Counted from the stretch's first letter, positions 16,781-26,154 are shown. The stretch: DNA of 64,000 nucleotides from Nocardioides ungokensis (GCF_013466985.1 NZ_CP059164.1:248001-312000); one strand, 5' to 3'. The notes: generated by a model not told the origin, from the sequence alone. A program made the numbers and translations.

Positions 16781-18094
16781 TCAGGTGTGCATCGCGCGCA
16801 GGAGCAGCGCCACGCCGCGCGCAGTGTCGAGGTTGGCCGCGACGGCGACGACCGCAAGCCCCCACAGCGGCAGGCCGCTGATCGCCGCCAGCGCGAAGAT
16901 CAGCAGCCGGACCTCGCGCCGGAAGAGCAACCGCACGTCGGTGTCGCGGCCCACCGCGTGGATGTAGGAGATCAGCAGGCAGCCGCACCCGGCGGCGAAC
17001 CCCCAGGCCCAGGCGGTCTCGGTGTGGCCGGCGCCGATGATCAGGCCGACCACCACGGCGAGGTCGGCATAGCGGTCCAGCAGCGTGTCCAGCGCGGCGC
17101 CGCGGCGCGAGGCCCGGCCGCTGACCCGCGCGAGCTCGCCGTCGACGCCGTCGAGGGCGGAGCCGAGCAGGACGCCGAGCCCGCCCGCGGCCATCGCCCA
17201 CCGGTCGCCGACCGCGATCAGGCCGGACGCGAGGAGCGTGGTGGCGAAGGCCAGCAACGTGGCCACGTGCGGGCTGAGCCCGGTCCGCAGGAGCTGGCGG
17301 GTCAGGGGACCCGAGATCCGCCGGTTGACGGTCCGGGCGATGATCTGGTCTGTCGGCTTGGGCCCGTACCGGTGCCACATCACCCGCTCCAGGGCCCGCA
17401 CTCCATCGGGTGTGTCGACGGCGGCCCAGAGTCCGGTGAAGTCGCAGGTGGTCATCTCGAAGCCGTGGTCGAGCATCCGCCGCCGCACGGCGGCCCACGG
17501 CATCGCCGGTGCGTCGGCGGTCGCGGCCAGGACGTCGGCGACGTGGACGGAGCTGAGACCGGCGTCGACCGCGGCGTACTCCTTCAGGTCGGCAGCCAGC
17601 TCGAGCAGTCGGCCGTCGGCCGCGGTCCGCACCCGGACGGGAGGCACCCCTCCCAGGCCGCCCACCTGGCGCTGTGGGTCACGGTCGACGGCCAGCACGT
17701 TGCGGCCCGGTGCGGCCATCAGCCGCCGTACGTCGTCGGCCTCGAACACGTGGTCACCCATGACGACCAGGCACCGATCCTCGGCGACTTGCCGGAGGCC
17801 GGCCAGCACGGAGGTCGACGTACCCTGCTGCCAGTCCGGGTTGACCACCAGCTCAACCGGGAGGCCGTGGGAGTGGATGGTCGCCGCCACGTCCTCGCTT
17901 CGGTAGCCGGCCACCACCACGATCCGGGTCACTCCTGCCTCGCGCAGCACCTTGACCGTGCGGTCGAGCAGGGTCACGCCGCCCACCCGCCGCAGGAGCG
18001 TCGGCTGGAGTGGGGACCGATGCTTCGACTCCGCGGCCACCACGACCGCGCTCGTCGCCCGTGGCTGGGGATCGGTCTCCGGGCGCGGGTCCAT
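16781..18094 (-). CDS. Bifunctional nucleotidyltransferase / CDP-alcohol phosphatidyltransferase
   Basis: A 437-residue two-domain protein. Residues 1 to about 225 look like a sugar/inositol-phosphate nucleotidyltransferase (VLREAGVTRIVVVAGYRSED, VVMGDHVFEADDV). Residues about 240-437 are a membrane CDP-alcohol transferase with the full signature D-x2-D-G-x2-A-R-x8-G-x3-D-x3-D (from DGVDGELARV to LDTLLDRYAD) and about five or six helices. The order matches archaeal IPCT-DIPP synthase, which activates inositol-1-phosphate with CTP and transfers it. The usual glycine-rich nucleotide loop is replaced by AAESKHRSPLQP, so the first activity is uncertain. The product may be a phosphodiester of inositol or another polyol. 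Convergent with the gene at 16192. Confidence 0.8.
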   Translation of the reverse strand: MDPRPETDPQPRATSAVVVAAESKHRSPLQPTLLRRVGGVTLLDRTVKVLREAGVTRIVVVAGYRSEDVAATIHSHGLPVELVVNPDWQQGTSTSVLAGLRQVAEDRCLVVMGDHVFEADDVRRLMAAPGRNVLAVDRDPQRQVGGLGGVPPVRVRTAADGRLLELAADLKEYAAVDAGLSSVHVADVLAATADAPAMPWAAVRRRMLDHGFEMTTCDFTGLWAAVDTPDGVRALERVMWHRYGPKPTDQIIARTVNRRISGPLTRQLLRTGLSPHVATLLAFATTLLASGLIAVGDRWAMAAGGLGVLLGSALDGVDGELARVSGRASRRGAALDTLLDRYADLAVVVGLIIGAGHTETAWAWGFAAGCGCLLISYIHAVGRDTDVRLLFRREVRLLIFALAAISGLPLWGLAVVAVAANLDTARGVALLLRAMHT

Positions 18095-18179
18095 GGCTCG
18101 CAGTATGCGTCAGCACGCGTGCGCGCGCCGGGCTCGCGTGCGGGAAGGAGAGAACCTCCTTCCGCCTCTGGAGCCCCGG

Positions 18180-19907
18180 TCAGGTGCCGTCCTCGGTCAG
18201 GGTCGTGGCCGGCAGCCAGTCGGCCCCGAGGAGCCGGGCGAGGTCGGCGAGGCCAGTCGTGTCGCTTCCCACCGTGTCGGAGGCTGCGGCGATCCGCTCC
18301 ACCATCACCTTGCCGACCTGCTCCTCGACCGTGCCCTCGGCGTACGCGATGTGCCACGGCGAGACCTGGTGGTCGCGGTGGGTGCGGCCGGTCACCTGCC
18401 GTCCGGCGATTCCCGAGAAGCGGGCCTGGTGGAAGACACCGACCCGCGGCTCGGTGCTCGCCCGGCGGCCGTCGGCGAGGGTCTCGCCGGCGTGCAGGCT
18501 GATCGAGGCGACCGCGGTGAACACGCAGACCCTCGCCTGGCCGGTCTGGAACCGGAGCCGCTCGGCCTCGGGGTCGAACCGGTCGCGGCCGTAGATCGCG
18601 GCCACCTCGATGCCGGAGTCACGCAGCCGGTCGGCGATCGGGTCCGCGGCGGTCGCGACGAACTCGACCGAGCACGCCACCTGTCGCTCGGCCTGGACCT
18701 GCTGGGCGATCCAGTCGACCGTCGAGTCGACCCGGATCAGCCCGGCCTTCTGCCGGAAGCGCAGCAGCGCGGCCCGACCCTTCGCGACACTTCGGCCACG
18801 TCGCGCGATCTCCATCTCGCGACAGAACTCCCCCCACTCGGCCTCGTACGCAGTCCGCTCCGCCGGCGTGAGCGCCACCGGCATGCCGGAGATCGGCACC
18901 GGCCCCCACGGCGCGGCGCGGTGCAGCATCGCCGGGGGTCGCTCGTCGGCGAGCCAGCCGCGCACGAGCTTGAGGTCCGCGGCGCGTCGCGCCGCGTCCG
19001 TGGTCCAGGTCGCGCCGTAGCGCCCCTGCTCCACCCCGACGCCGTGCCGTGCGAGCGCGGTGGCGAACGTGGCGCCGGGTTGCGCCGCCGAGGTCCACTC
19101 CTGCATCGGCTCGCCGAGCACCTGCGCATACGCCGGGGCGAGGTACGGCAGCTCCAGGGGCGTGTGTCCGGGCGTCGCGGTCGTCGCGATGACGAACGGC
19201 GCCTTGTCGTGGGGCCGCCCGTGCCCCGAGATCCTCGCCCAGTGCTTCCACCGCTTCGTCGTCGTACGTCGCAGCGCGTGGGCCTCGTCGGCGATGATCA
19301 CGTCCCACGTGTGGTCCTTGACCTTCTCCAGCCGGTCCCACGTGATCACGACCCATTCCAGACCCCCGTCGCCCAGCGCCGTGATCGTGCGGCACCAGTG
19401 GCCGATCGTGATCGCGGCGGGCCGGTCGGCCACGACGAGCACCCGTCGCGCGCCGCGGAGGTCGCCCACCGCCGTCGCCCCGAGGACCGCGGCGATCGTC
19501 TTGCCCACGCCGGGCTCGTCGGCCAGCAGGAACTGCCGTCCGCCCGCCGCGGCGCGCGCCGCGATGGCATCGGCCGCTTCGAACTGGATCCTCCGGGGCT
19601 CGAGCGCGTCGGTCGGCTCGGGGCTGGGCGTCGGACTGCCGGGGTTGAGGGTGTTCTCGATGAACCGGCCGAGCGTGTACGGCCCCGGGGCGTAGGGCGC
19701 GAGGTGCGCGGGCAGGGCGCGCCCCACGAACAGGTGGGCCTTGACGGCGGGGTGCCAGGCGGCGCCGTCGACCTGCGTCCCGTAGGGGACGTCGAGCACC
19801 CACAGCCGCTCGCCCGGCCCCGCGGACGGCAGCGGCCGCTGTCGCGTCCCGCTCCGGCGCGGAGAGGCGCTGCGTCGACGACCACTGGACGGGCGACGAC
19901 TGGGCAT
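18180..19907 (-). CDS. SNF2-like DEAD/DEAH-box helicase
   Basis: A 575-residue superfamily 2 ATPase. Motif I is DEPGVGKTIAA, motif II is IIADEAHAL, motif III is FVIATTATPGHT, and motif VI is GRQVTGRTHRD, followed by the SNF2-like TVEEQVGKVM. A basic low-complexity N-terminus (about 25 residues) comes first. Such proteins translocate on or remodel DNA or nucleoprotein. There is no nuclease, methyltransferase or other defence gene beside it, and no phage genes. Its role (repair, transcription or stand-alone defence) cannot be decided. Codon use is like the rest of the window. Confidence 0.8.
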   Translation of the reverse strand: MPSRRPSSGRRRSASPRRSGTRQRPLPSAGPGERLWVLDVPYGTQVDGAAWHPAVKAHLFVGRALPAHLAPYAPGPYTLGRFIENTLNPGSPTPSPEPTDALEPRRIQFEAADAIAARAAAGGRQFLLADEPGVGKTIAAVLGATAVGDLRGARRVLVVADRPAAITIGHWCRTITALGDGGLEWVVITWDRLEKVKDHTWDVIIADEAHALRRTTTKRWKHWARISGHGRPHDKAPFVIATTATPGHTPLELPYLAPAYAQVLGEPMQEWTSAAQPGATFATALARHGVGVEQGRYGATWTTDAARRAADLKLVRGWLADERPPAMLHRAAPWGPVPISGMPVALTPAERTAYEAEWGEFCREMEIARRGRSVAKGRAALLRFRQKAGLIRVDSTVDWIAQQVQAERQVACSVEFVATAADPIADRLRDSGIEVAAIYGRDRFDPEAERLRFQTGQARVCVFTAVASISLHAGETLADGRRASTEPRVGVFHQARFSGIAGRQVTGRTHRDHQVSPWHIAYAEGTVEEQVGKVMVERIAAASDTVGSDTTGLADLARLLGADWLPATTLTEDGT

Positions 19908-19969
19908 CCCCGGACGCTATCGGGGTCTCCCTCTCGACGAGAGTCGGCTCGCCCACGTCCGAAGCTCGG

Positions 19970-20173
19970 TCAGCGCCGCTTCTGGATCAGTACGACGTAG
20001 CCCAGGGCGACGCCCAGGCCCGCGACGATCGGACCGAACGACTGGGCAATGCCCGAGGCCGCCCAGGTCCAGATCGCGCCGAGGACGATCATGGCCAGCG
20101 CGATCAGCGACCACAGGATCTTCAGCGCAACGTTCGGGCTGCCGTAGCGGTTCCCAAGGTCCGGCTCGTCCAT
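19970..20173 (-). CDS. Small two-helix membrane protein, hypothetical
   Basis: A 67-residue protein with a short polar N-terminus (MDEPDLGNRYGSP) and two membrane segments (ILWSLIALAMIVLGAIWTWA and FGPIVAGLGVALGYVVLI), ending in a basic QKRR. No known domain. The ATG at 20173 is the first in the frame to give a sensible N-terminus. It lies between the MFS gene and the helicase on the same strand. Confidence 0.6.
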   Translation of the reverse strand: MDEPDLGNRYGSPNVALKILWSLIALAMIVLGAIWTWAASGIAQSFGPIVAGLGVALGYVVLIQKRR

Positions 20174-20243
20174 CGCGGCAAGGCTAGCCCAGTCAGCCAC
20201 GACCATCCGCCGAAGGTCGTCCCCCAGGAGCCGCGAACCTTGC

Positions 20244-21719
20244 TCACGACGGCGTACGCACGCCTCGGCTGTCGTGTGCCGCCGAGGCCGGTGTGGCGAC
20301 CTCCGGAACTGCGGCCGGTGCCGGGAGCCGGTCTGCGCCCCGGCGGAGCGTGAGCAGGGCCAGCGCCGCGACGGCGGCGCCGGTGGCTGCGACCACGAAG
20401 ATGCTCCAACCGGTGGCCACTTCCGTGGAGTCGCCGGCACGCAGCCGTCCGACGTAGATGGTCTCCGCGGCAGCCAGGGCCAGCGCGCCACCCACCTGCC
20501 GACCGAGCAGCAGCGCGCCCATGGCCGCACCCAGGTCCGTCGGGCTCACCGTGCGCTGCACCGCGATCTGCAGCCCGGACAGGTTCGGCCCCACACCCAT
20601 CCCGATGAGCGCCATCAGCAGCAGCGGTAGCGCCGCCGGGGAGGACCCGTCGAAGACGGTGAAGCCCAGGGCCCCGATGACGACGACGCCGTTGGCGACC
20701 AGCAGGGCGCCGCGGAACGCGTTGCGTCGCATGATCACGCCGGCTCCGAGGTTGACCGCGATCAGGAGGCCGAGCAGGAGCGGGTAGACGTAGAGACCGG
20801 ATCGGGTGGCGCTGACTCCCTGCGCCTGCTGGTAGTAGCGCGGCAGGAGCATCACGCACGCGTAGAGGCCGAAGGTGGCGGTGGCTCCCGCTGCCAGCAG
20901 CCGCATGGTCAGCGGCTGGGTCAGGAGCCGGGGTGGCAGGACCGGAGCGGCGGCACGTCGCTCGACCAGCACCAGGAGCGCCACGCCCACGAGCCCTGCC
21001 GCCACCAGCCCGCCGGTGCGTACGGCGAACCACGACGACACGAGCAGGTGCTGGTTCAGCCCGACGAGCACCAGCCCCAGCGAGGCGGTCAGCGCGGCGA
21101 TGCCCGCGATGTCCAGCGGTGTCTCGCGACCCTGGCTGCGGCCGATGTCGGCGGGCAACACCCGGGCGACGACAGCGATCGCGAGGAGGCCGAGCGGGAC
21201 GTTGACGAGGAACACCCACCGCCATCCGACGTGGTCGGTCAGGAGGCCGCCGATCATCGGGCCGGCGATGAAGCTGAAGGCCATGATGCCGGCGAGCACG
21301 GCCTGGGCCGTGGCGTTGCGACGCGGCCCCGAAAGCTCGGCGACGAGGAGGAACGAGAGCGCCTCGAGCGCGGCCGCGCCGGCTCCCTGCACCGCCCGGA
21401 ACGTGGCGACCTGCGGCATCGACTGCGCGACCGCGCACAGGGCGGAGCCGAGGACGAAGAGACCCATCCCGAGGAGCAGCATGCGCTGGCGGCCGTACCG
21501 GTCGGACAGGCGAGCGAACACAGGCAGCAGGACGGTGGCCGGCACGAGGTAGGCGGTGATCCCCCAGACGTACCAGTCGTCACCGCCCAGGTCCCGCACG
21601 ATCCGCGGCAGGGCGGTGCCGACGATGGTCTGGTCGAGCATGGCCAGCAGGAGGCCGGAGAGCACAGCCAGCCACAGCAGGGCACGGCCCCGGCGGGAGA
21701 GATCATCAAGTCCGTTCAC
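20244..21719 (-). CDS. DHA2-family MFS multidrug efflux transporter
   Basis: A 491-residue transporter with 14 predicted helices. Motif A is ARLSDRYGRQRMLL, the TM1 motif is MLDQTIVGTALPRI, and the motif C region is GPMIGGLLTDHVGWRWVFLVN. Such proton antiporters export drugs or metabolites. The GTG start at 21719 lies 11 bp from a perfect inverted repeat shared with a divergent PadR gene, so it is very likely PadR-repressed. This is a classic efflux-pump and repressor pair. No good Shine-Dalgarno is seen, so the mRNA may have a very short leader. Confidence 0.9.
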   Translation of the reverse strand: MNGLDDLSRRGRALLWLAVLSGLLLAMLDQTIVGTALPRIVRDLGGDDWYVWGITAYLVPATVLLPVFARLSDRYGRQRMLLLGMGLFVLGSALCAVAQSMPQVATFRAVQGAGAAALEALSFLLVAELSGPRRNATAQAVLAGIMAFSFIAGPMIGGLLTDHVGWRWVFLVNVPLGLLAIAVVARVLPADIGRSQGRETPLDIAGIAALTASLGLVLVGLNQHLLVSSWFAVRTGGLVAAGLVGVALLVLVERRAAAPVLPPRLLTQPLTMRLLAAGATATFGLYACVMLLPRYYQQAQGVSATRSGLYVYPLLLGLLIAVNLGAGVIMRRNAFRGALLVANGVVVIGALGFTVFDGSSPAALPLLLMALIGMGVGPNLSGLQIAVQRTVSPTDLGAAMGALLLGRQVGGALALAAAETIYVGRLRAGDSTEVATGWSIFVVAATGAAVAALALLTLRRGADRLPAPAAVPEVATPASAAHDSRGVRTPS

Positions 21720-21729
21720 ATGGGGAAAA

Positions 21730-21753
21730 TGACATGTCGTTTCTTACATGTCA
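21730..21753. promoter_or_regulatory. PadR operator
   Basis: TGACATGT, eight bases, then ACATGTCA: a perfect inverted repeat holding the ATGT-N8-ACAT core typical of PadR-family sites. It lies between the divergent MFS and PadR starts, close to both, so one dimer could repress both. Confidence 0.85.
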
Positions 21754-21781
21754 ACCAAGACAAGTTGGCTACGCTGGGGCC

Positions 21782-22288
21782 ATGTCCCTGCGTCACGCGA
21801 TCCTCGGCCTGCTCGCCAGGAGCCCGTCGACCGGCTACGAGCTGACCCGGAAGTTCGATCGCTCGCTGCGGACGTCGTGGCACGCGAGCCACAGCCAGAT
21901 CTACCCGGAGCTCGCCAAGCTCGAGCGCGCCGGACTGGTGGAGGTCGTCAGCCGCGGGGCACGGCGGAGCAAGACCTACGGGATCACCGACTCCGGCCGC
22001 GAAGAGCTGCGTCACTGGCTGGTCGAGGCCGAGCCCGACCGGTCACAGCGCAACGAGAGCGGCGTGCGGCTCTTCCTCACCCCCCTGCTGGATCCCGCCG
22101 ATCGACACGCCACCTACGAGCGCGACCTCTCCCACGTGGAGGTCGAGCTCGACGGGCTCGAGGAGCTGCGCGCGCAGGTGAATGCCTCGGAGATGCCTGA
22201 GCCGTTCGCCCCCCAGATCGAGCTCGGGATCCGCATCAACACGGTGATCCGCGACTGGCTCCGGGAGCAGCTCGACAACGGAGGCTGA
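21782..22288 (+). CDS. PadR family transcriptional regulator
   Basis: A 168-residue regulator with an N-terminal winged helix (RHAILGLLARSPSTGYELTR; HSQIYPELAKLERAGLVE; SKTYGITDSGREELRHWL) and a C-terminal helical dimerisation region of the Vir-like type. These repress efflux or detoxification genes until a phenolic or drug ligand binds. It diverges from the DHA2 pump and has a perfect operator between them, so autoregulation is likely. ATG 21782 is preferred over the upstream in-frame start at 21734, which lies inside the operator. Confidence 0.92.
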   Translation: MSLRHAILGLLARSPSTGYELTRKFDRSLRTSWHASHSQIYPELAKLERAGLVEVVSRGARRSKTYGITDSGREELRHWLVEAEPDRSQRNESGVRLFLTPLLDPADRHATYERDLSHVEVELDGLEELRAQVNASEMPEPFAPQIELGIRINTVIRDWLREQLDNGG

Positions 22289-22398
22289 GCTCGCCGCCGT
22301 GTCCGGTGAGTGCTGCGAAGGCCTTCCGGCGCCGTGTCTCGACGGTCCTACACTGGAAAACTGATGCGCAGTTTCTCGGCTTGTCGGAAGGCGCGAGC

Positions 22399-22803
22399 GT
22401 GGCAGAGAGTGAAGCATCGAACGGCCGGACGCGGGTCGAGTACCTCCTGGGCGTACCCCTCGACGCGAACGTCGTCCGGCAGTGGCCGCAGATGCAGGAG
22501 GCGGTGCACGGGAGCCAGCTGATCGGTGACATCGAGGGGAACTTCGAGGAGCTCACGCTCGAGGTGGGGCGGCGTCTGAAGCTCGACGACGTGATCGTCG
22601 TCGAGTGGACCTGCAACTACGGGGACGGGCGCCTCTATCGCAACGTCACGATCGGTGAGCTCGAGGGCGACCGCGTGGTGAAGGTGACCGACTACTGGGG
22701 CGAGCCGACGACGACGCCGGAATGGCGCAGAGGCCTGACGAGCTCGCTGACGATGCCGGCGGACGGGATCTGGCCCGACAACGAGCACCTGGCGCATCAC
22801 TGA
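22399..22803 (+). CDS. SnoaL-like / NTF2-fold protein
   Basis: A 134-residue protein with the strand-rich C-terminal pattern of SnoaL-like domains (VIVVEWTCNYGDGRLYRNV, GELEGDRVVKVTDYWGEP, ending in PEWRRGL). These cone-shaped dimers bind small ligands or act as isomerases or hydrolases; no activity can be assigned. GTG 22399 is chosen because GGAAGG precedes it. The longer frame from 22306 adds a stretch unlike the family. Probably transcribed independently of padR. Confidence 0.75.
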   Translation: MAESEASNGRTRVEYLLGVPLDANVVRQWPQMQEAVHGSQLIGDIEGNFEELTLEVGRRLKLDDVIVVEWTCNYGDGRLYRNVTIGELEGDRVVKVTDYWGEPTTTPEWRRGLTSSLTMPADGIWPDNEHLAHH

Positions 22804-22877
22804 ACCCCACTGAACCCCGGGGTGCGGACGCGTCGACGCGAGACGCAGCCGTCGGGGTGGGTGAATCAGGCGAGGCC

Positions 22878-24453
22878 TCACTCGAGCGGGTTCGCACGCA
22901 GGAGCCGCAGCTCCTCCTGGTCGAGACGCGTCTGCACCCGGCGTAGCACGATGTCGTCGATGCGCTGCTCGTCGCGCAGCTCGAGGAGCGCCTCGCGCCG
23001 CCGGCCGATGAGTGCGAGGGAGAGGTTTCGGTACTGGTCGTCGTGCTGGATGACGGGGTGACCCTCGGCGCCGGCGGACGCCGCCAGCTTCCGCTGCTTG
23101 TCCAGCTCGTGACGCACCCGCTGGACCACCAACTCACCGCTGCCGAGCTCGCTGGCGGGTGGCTTCGAGGGCTTCGATCGCTGCGTCCAGGGAGTACTCG
23201 TCGGCGAACTGGAGCTCCTCGGCCACCGACGTGTCGACGGGCAGTCGCGCGAACCGCACGACCGACGGCAGGAGCAACGCCTGGAGGAGGGTCAGCACGA
23301 TGACGCCGCAAGCGATCAGCACCATGAGGTCCCTGTCGGGGAACGGGGCGCCGGAGTCCAGCGTGTGCGGTACGGCGAGGACCGCGGCGAGGGACACGGC
23401 ACCGCGGAACCCGGCGACCGCGCTGACCGTGCGTTGCCGCGCCGGGACCCGACGCAACCGCTGAGCGGGACGGCGATCGAGCATCCGGATGAGGTACGGC
23501 GTGGTGTAGACCCACACCCACCGCCCGATCACGACGGCGGTGACGACGAGGACGTCGACGATCGCCCGCACGATGGAGGTGCTGTTCAGCTCGCGAAAGG
23601 CGGACTGGGCCGAGACTCCCACGAGCAGGAAGAGTGCACTGCTGAGCACGGTGGTGGACAGCGCCCAGAAAGGGAGGGCGATCTGGCGCGTCGCGGCGGC
23701 GGTGATGCGGGGCGTCACCTGACTCATGAACAGGCCGCAGACGACGACGGCCAGCACGCCCGAGGCGTGGGCGGCGTCGGCCAGCAGGAACGCCGCGAAC
23801 GGGGTCACCAGCATCGCGATGCTCTCGAGCATCGGGTCGTCCATCCGGCGGCGTACCTGCCAGCTGAGCAGCCCGATGAGTCCGCCGGCGAGCACGCCGC
23901 CGAGGTAGGACCACGCCAGCAGCCAGGTCACGTGCCAGCCGGTGAGCTGCTGCTCGCCGACCGTGACGCCCACGGCCAGCCCGTAGAGCACGAGGGCCGT
24001 GCCGTCGTTGACGAGGCTCTCGGCGCGGAGCACGGTGACCGTACGGCGCGGCAGGTCGCCGGCCAGGACGCCCACGGCCGTCGCGTCGGTCGGTGCCAGC
24101 GCGGCGCCGAGGACCCACGCCGGTCCCCAGGCGAGGCCGAGCCCGTGCGCGGCGGCGGCGACCGCCGCGGCAGTGGCGGCGACCAGCACCGTGCTGGTGA
24201 GCACCACGACCCGCAGGTTGTTGCGGATCTCCCGCAGTGAGGTCGTCAGGCTCTCCCAGTAGAGCAGTGCGGGCAGGAACACGAGCAGCACGACCTCCGG
24301 GGGAAGCTGGGCCTGCCTCAGGTGCGGCACGAACCCGACCAGCACCCCCACCAGCACCAGGAGGATGGCCGGCGCGATCGGGTAGCGGCGCGCGAGCGCG
24401 CCGCACGCGACGAGGGCGACACCCAGCAACACGACGATCTCGAGTGCGAACAC
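22878..24453 (-). pseudogene. Na+/H+ antiporter, CPA1 family (one frameshift)
   Basis: A cation/proton antiporter with about 12 helices. The ion-site motifs are LAPTDATAVGVLAGDLP and ESLVNDGTALVLYGLAV. The main frame stops at 23134 inside the C-terminal cytoplasmic tail. The rest of the tail (VVQRVRHELDKQRKLAA to LDQEELRLLRANPLE) continues in another frame to 22878. Removing one C from CCC near 23143-23150 would give a continuous EATASELGSGELVVQRV. So this is a +1 insertion in a homopolymer, and the whole protein would be about 525 residues, normal for the family. GTG 24453 is preferred over 24489 because family proteins start at this hydrophobic helix. Confidence 0.85.
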
Positions 24454-24506
24454 GGACTCATCTTGACCAGCCGCGCGCCAGTCGGCCACACCGAAGTGGC
24501 GGCGGG

Positions 24507-25421
24507 TCAGCCGCCGAACGCCTGACGAGACAGGTCGTCGTCGGCCCCCAGGACCGTCGGATGGTGGGGGTCTTCCTTCTGGAAGGTGTGCTGCCCGGGT
24601 TCGGGGGCTGGTGTGCTGACACCCGGGCCGGCGGCATCGTCGGCGGCGAGCTCATCGCCGCCGGGGGCCGACCGTTCGAGGGCGTGCCGACGACGTGCGG
24701 CGTCCTCCGCCTGGAAGGCCCGTCGCTCGGCCAGGAGCTGCTGGACGTGGGGGGCTGAGGGGTGGGCGGCGATCAGTCTGGTGCGCTTGTCGTCCGGGTC
24801 GGCCGACATGGGCACCACGACGGCGGGGAACCCCCCGTCGTCCACGAAGAGATGGAAGTCGTCTCTCTTGAAGTGGTCGATGTCGACGATCGGCTTGGGG
24901 TAGTGGTGGTAGCCGGCCCCGGCAGGGAGGGTCCCGGAGTGGGCGGCCCGCGGGATGGGCACCGAGGCGTTGAAGATGGAGTCCGTCCACGCCGCGACAC
25001 CGTCCGCGTCCGTGACCGGGGTGGCGAGGAGCGTGGCCGCGACGGTGTAGCCCAGCTCCTGGTAGCCGTCCAGCGTCGTCGGGAACGCCCGGACCAGGCG
25101 GGCGGCGGCCTGGCGCAGCAGGTCCACCTTGCCGGGGTCCGCGCAGAACTGGGCGGACCACTCGATACCGAGCGGGAGCAGCACGAACAACCAGCCGTCG
25201 TCGTCCCTGACCCAGACTCCGCCCCCGTGGTGGTCCTCGTAGGGCGGTGACGTGCCGTCGGCGGCCGGCGGTGGGGCGAGCACCCAGTCATCGAGAGTGT
25301 CGACGATGTTGTGCATCAGCGTCCGGCTGGCCCGGTAGGCCGGCGTCTCCTTGCGGGGCGCGTGGTCGAGCACCGCGATGGTCCACGGGAAATCTTCGTG
25401 CTCGGGGTGTGTGTCTGTCAT
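24507..25421 (-). CDS. Conserved hypothetical protein, actinobacterial
   Basis: A 304-residue cytosolic protein starting at the ATG at 25421, with GGAGG seven or so bases upstream. The N-terminal two thirds form a compact domain (DFPWTIAVLDHAPRKETPAY, DDGWLFVLLPLGIEWSAQF, HHYPKPIVDIDHFKRDDFHL). The last 70 residues are a low-complexity Ala/Asp/Glu-rich tail. I have seen similar unassigned proteins in streptomycetes but cannot name a function. No active-site motif stands out. Confidence 0.65.
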   Translation of the reverse strand: MTDTHPEHEDFPWTIAVLDHAPRKETPAYRASRTLMHNIVDTLDDWVLAPPPAADGTSPPYEDHHGGGVWVRDDDGWLFVLLPLGIEWSAQFCADPGKVDLLRQAAARLVRAFPTTLDGYQELGYTVAATLLATPVTDADGVAAWTDSIFNASVPIPRAAHSGTLPAGAGYHHYPKPIVDIDHFKRDDFHLFVDDGGFPAVVVPMSADPDDKRTRLIAAHPSAPHVQQLLAERRAFQAEDAARRRHALERSAPGGDELAADDAAGPGVSTPAPEPGQHTFQKEDPHHPTVLGADDDLSRQAFGG

Positions 25422-25559
25422 CGGTCGACCTCCGCGGCGGCATCCGGACCCCCTCGTCACGGACAGCGCCTCGGGGCAGCGCATCGCGGTTGCCAGGCAC
25501 TTCCTAGGGTGCGCCCGGGCCGGTCAGCCGCGCAAGACGGATGTCGAGCGCAGCTCCGG

Positions 25560-25856
25560 TCAGGCGCAGTCGTTGCAGAGGTCGACGCCCGGCGAGGACC
25601 GTCGAGACACGTGCTGAACCAGGAAGCAGGAGGTGCAGGTGAACTCGTCGGTCTGCTTGGGCGTGACCTCGATGGAGAGGGTCTCGTGGGAGAGGTCGGC
25701 GCCGGGAAGCTCGAACGACTCGGCCAGCTCGGTCTCGTCCTCGTCCACCTTCCCGGAGGTCTTGTCCTGCTCGCCCGAGGTGAGGCGGCGGGCCTCCAGG
25801 CTCTCTTCCTTCTGCTCCTCTTCGGTCTTGCGGGATGCGTCGTAGTCAGTGGCCAT
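25560..25856 (-). CDS. DUF4193 family protein
   Basis: A 98-residue acidic actinobacteria-specific protein. It matches the family throughout: MATDYDA start, SGKVDEDETELAESFELPG, and a C-terminal zinc ribbon made by CTSC and CNDC. Function unknown; homologues are nearly universal in Actinobacteria. It diverges from cspA, and the two share a 298-bp upstream region. Confidence 0.92.
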   Translation of the reverse strand: MATDYDASRKTEEEQKEESLEARRLTSGEQDKTSGKVDEDETELAESFELPGADLSHETLSIEVTPKQTDEFTCTSCFLVQHVSRRSSPGVDLCNDCA

Positions 25857-26154
25857 GTGGAGGTCCTCTCGGGGGGAGAGCGCGAATGCTAGCCCCGGAG
25901 GTCGTCCCGGCCCGCAATGCCGGCGCCGCGGGCCACGGCAGGATCGGACCAGTTCCGGCCGAAATCATGGAAGTGCCCACCCATGCCGTACCGTGGGTCA
26001 AGTTGAAGGGATGGCTCTGCCGTCCAGGCCGCACACGATGTCGCGGCTCGTATCTCATACCCCTGGTTTTCGGTTCGCTGGACATCAGCACAGGTGGATG
26101 TCTTCAGCGGCTCGAGGGCACAACGCCCCCGACACGTAAACAAGGGAAAAGATC
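25857..26154 (+). promoter_or_regulatory. Divergent intergenic region with the cspA leader
   Basis: This 298-bp gap between DUF4193 and cspA contains no gene I can support. It is less GC-rich near cspA and ends in AAGGGAAAAG just before the ATG, a good ribosome binding site. A long 5' leader is typical of cold-shock genes. I could not place a promoter with confidence. Confidence 0.4.

Noticed and set aside
18180..19907. Prophage remnant around the helicase
   Set aside because: No integrase, structural, lysis or att-like genes or repeats are seen nearby, and codon use matches the rest.
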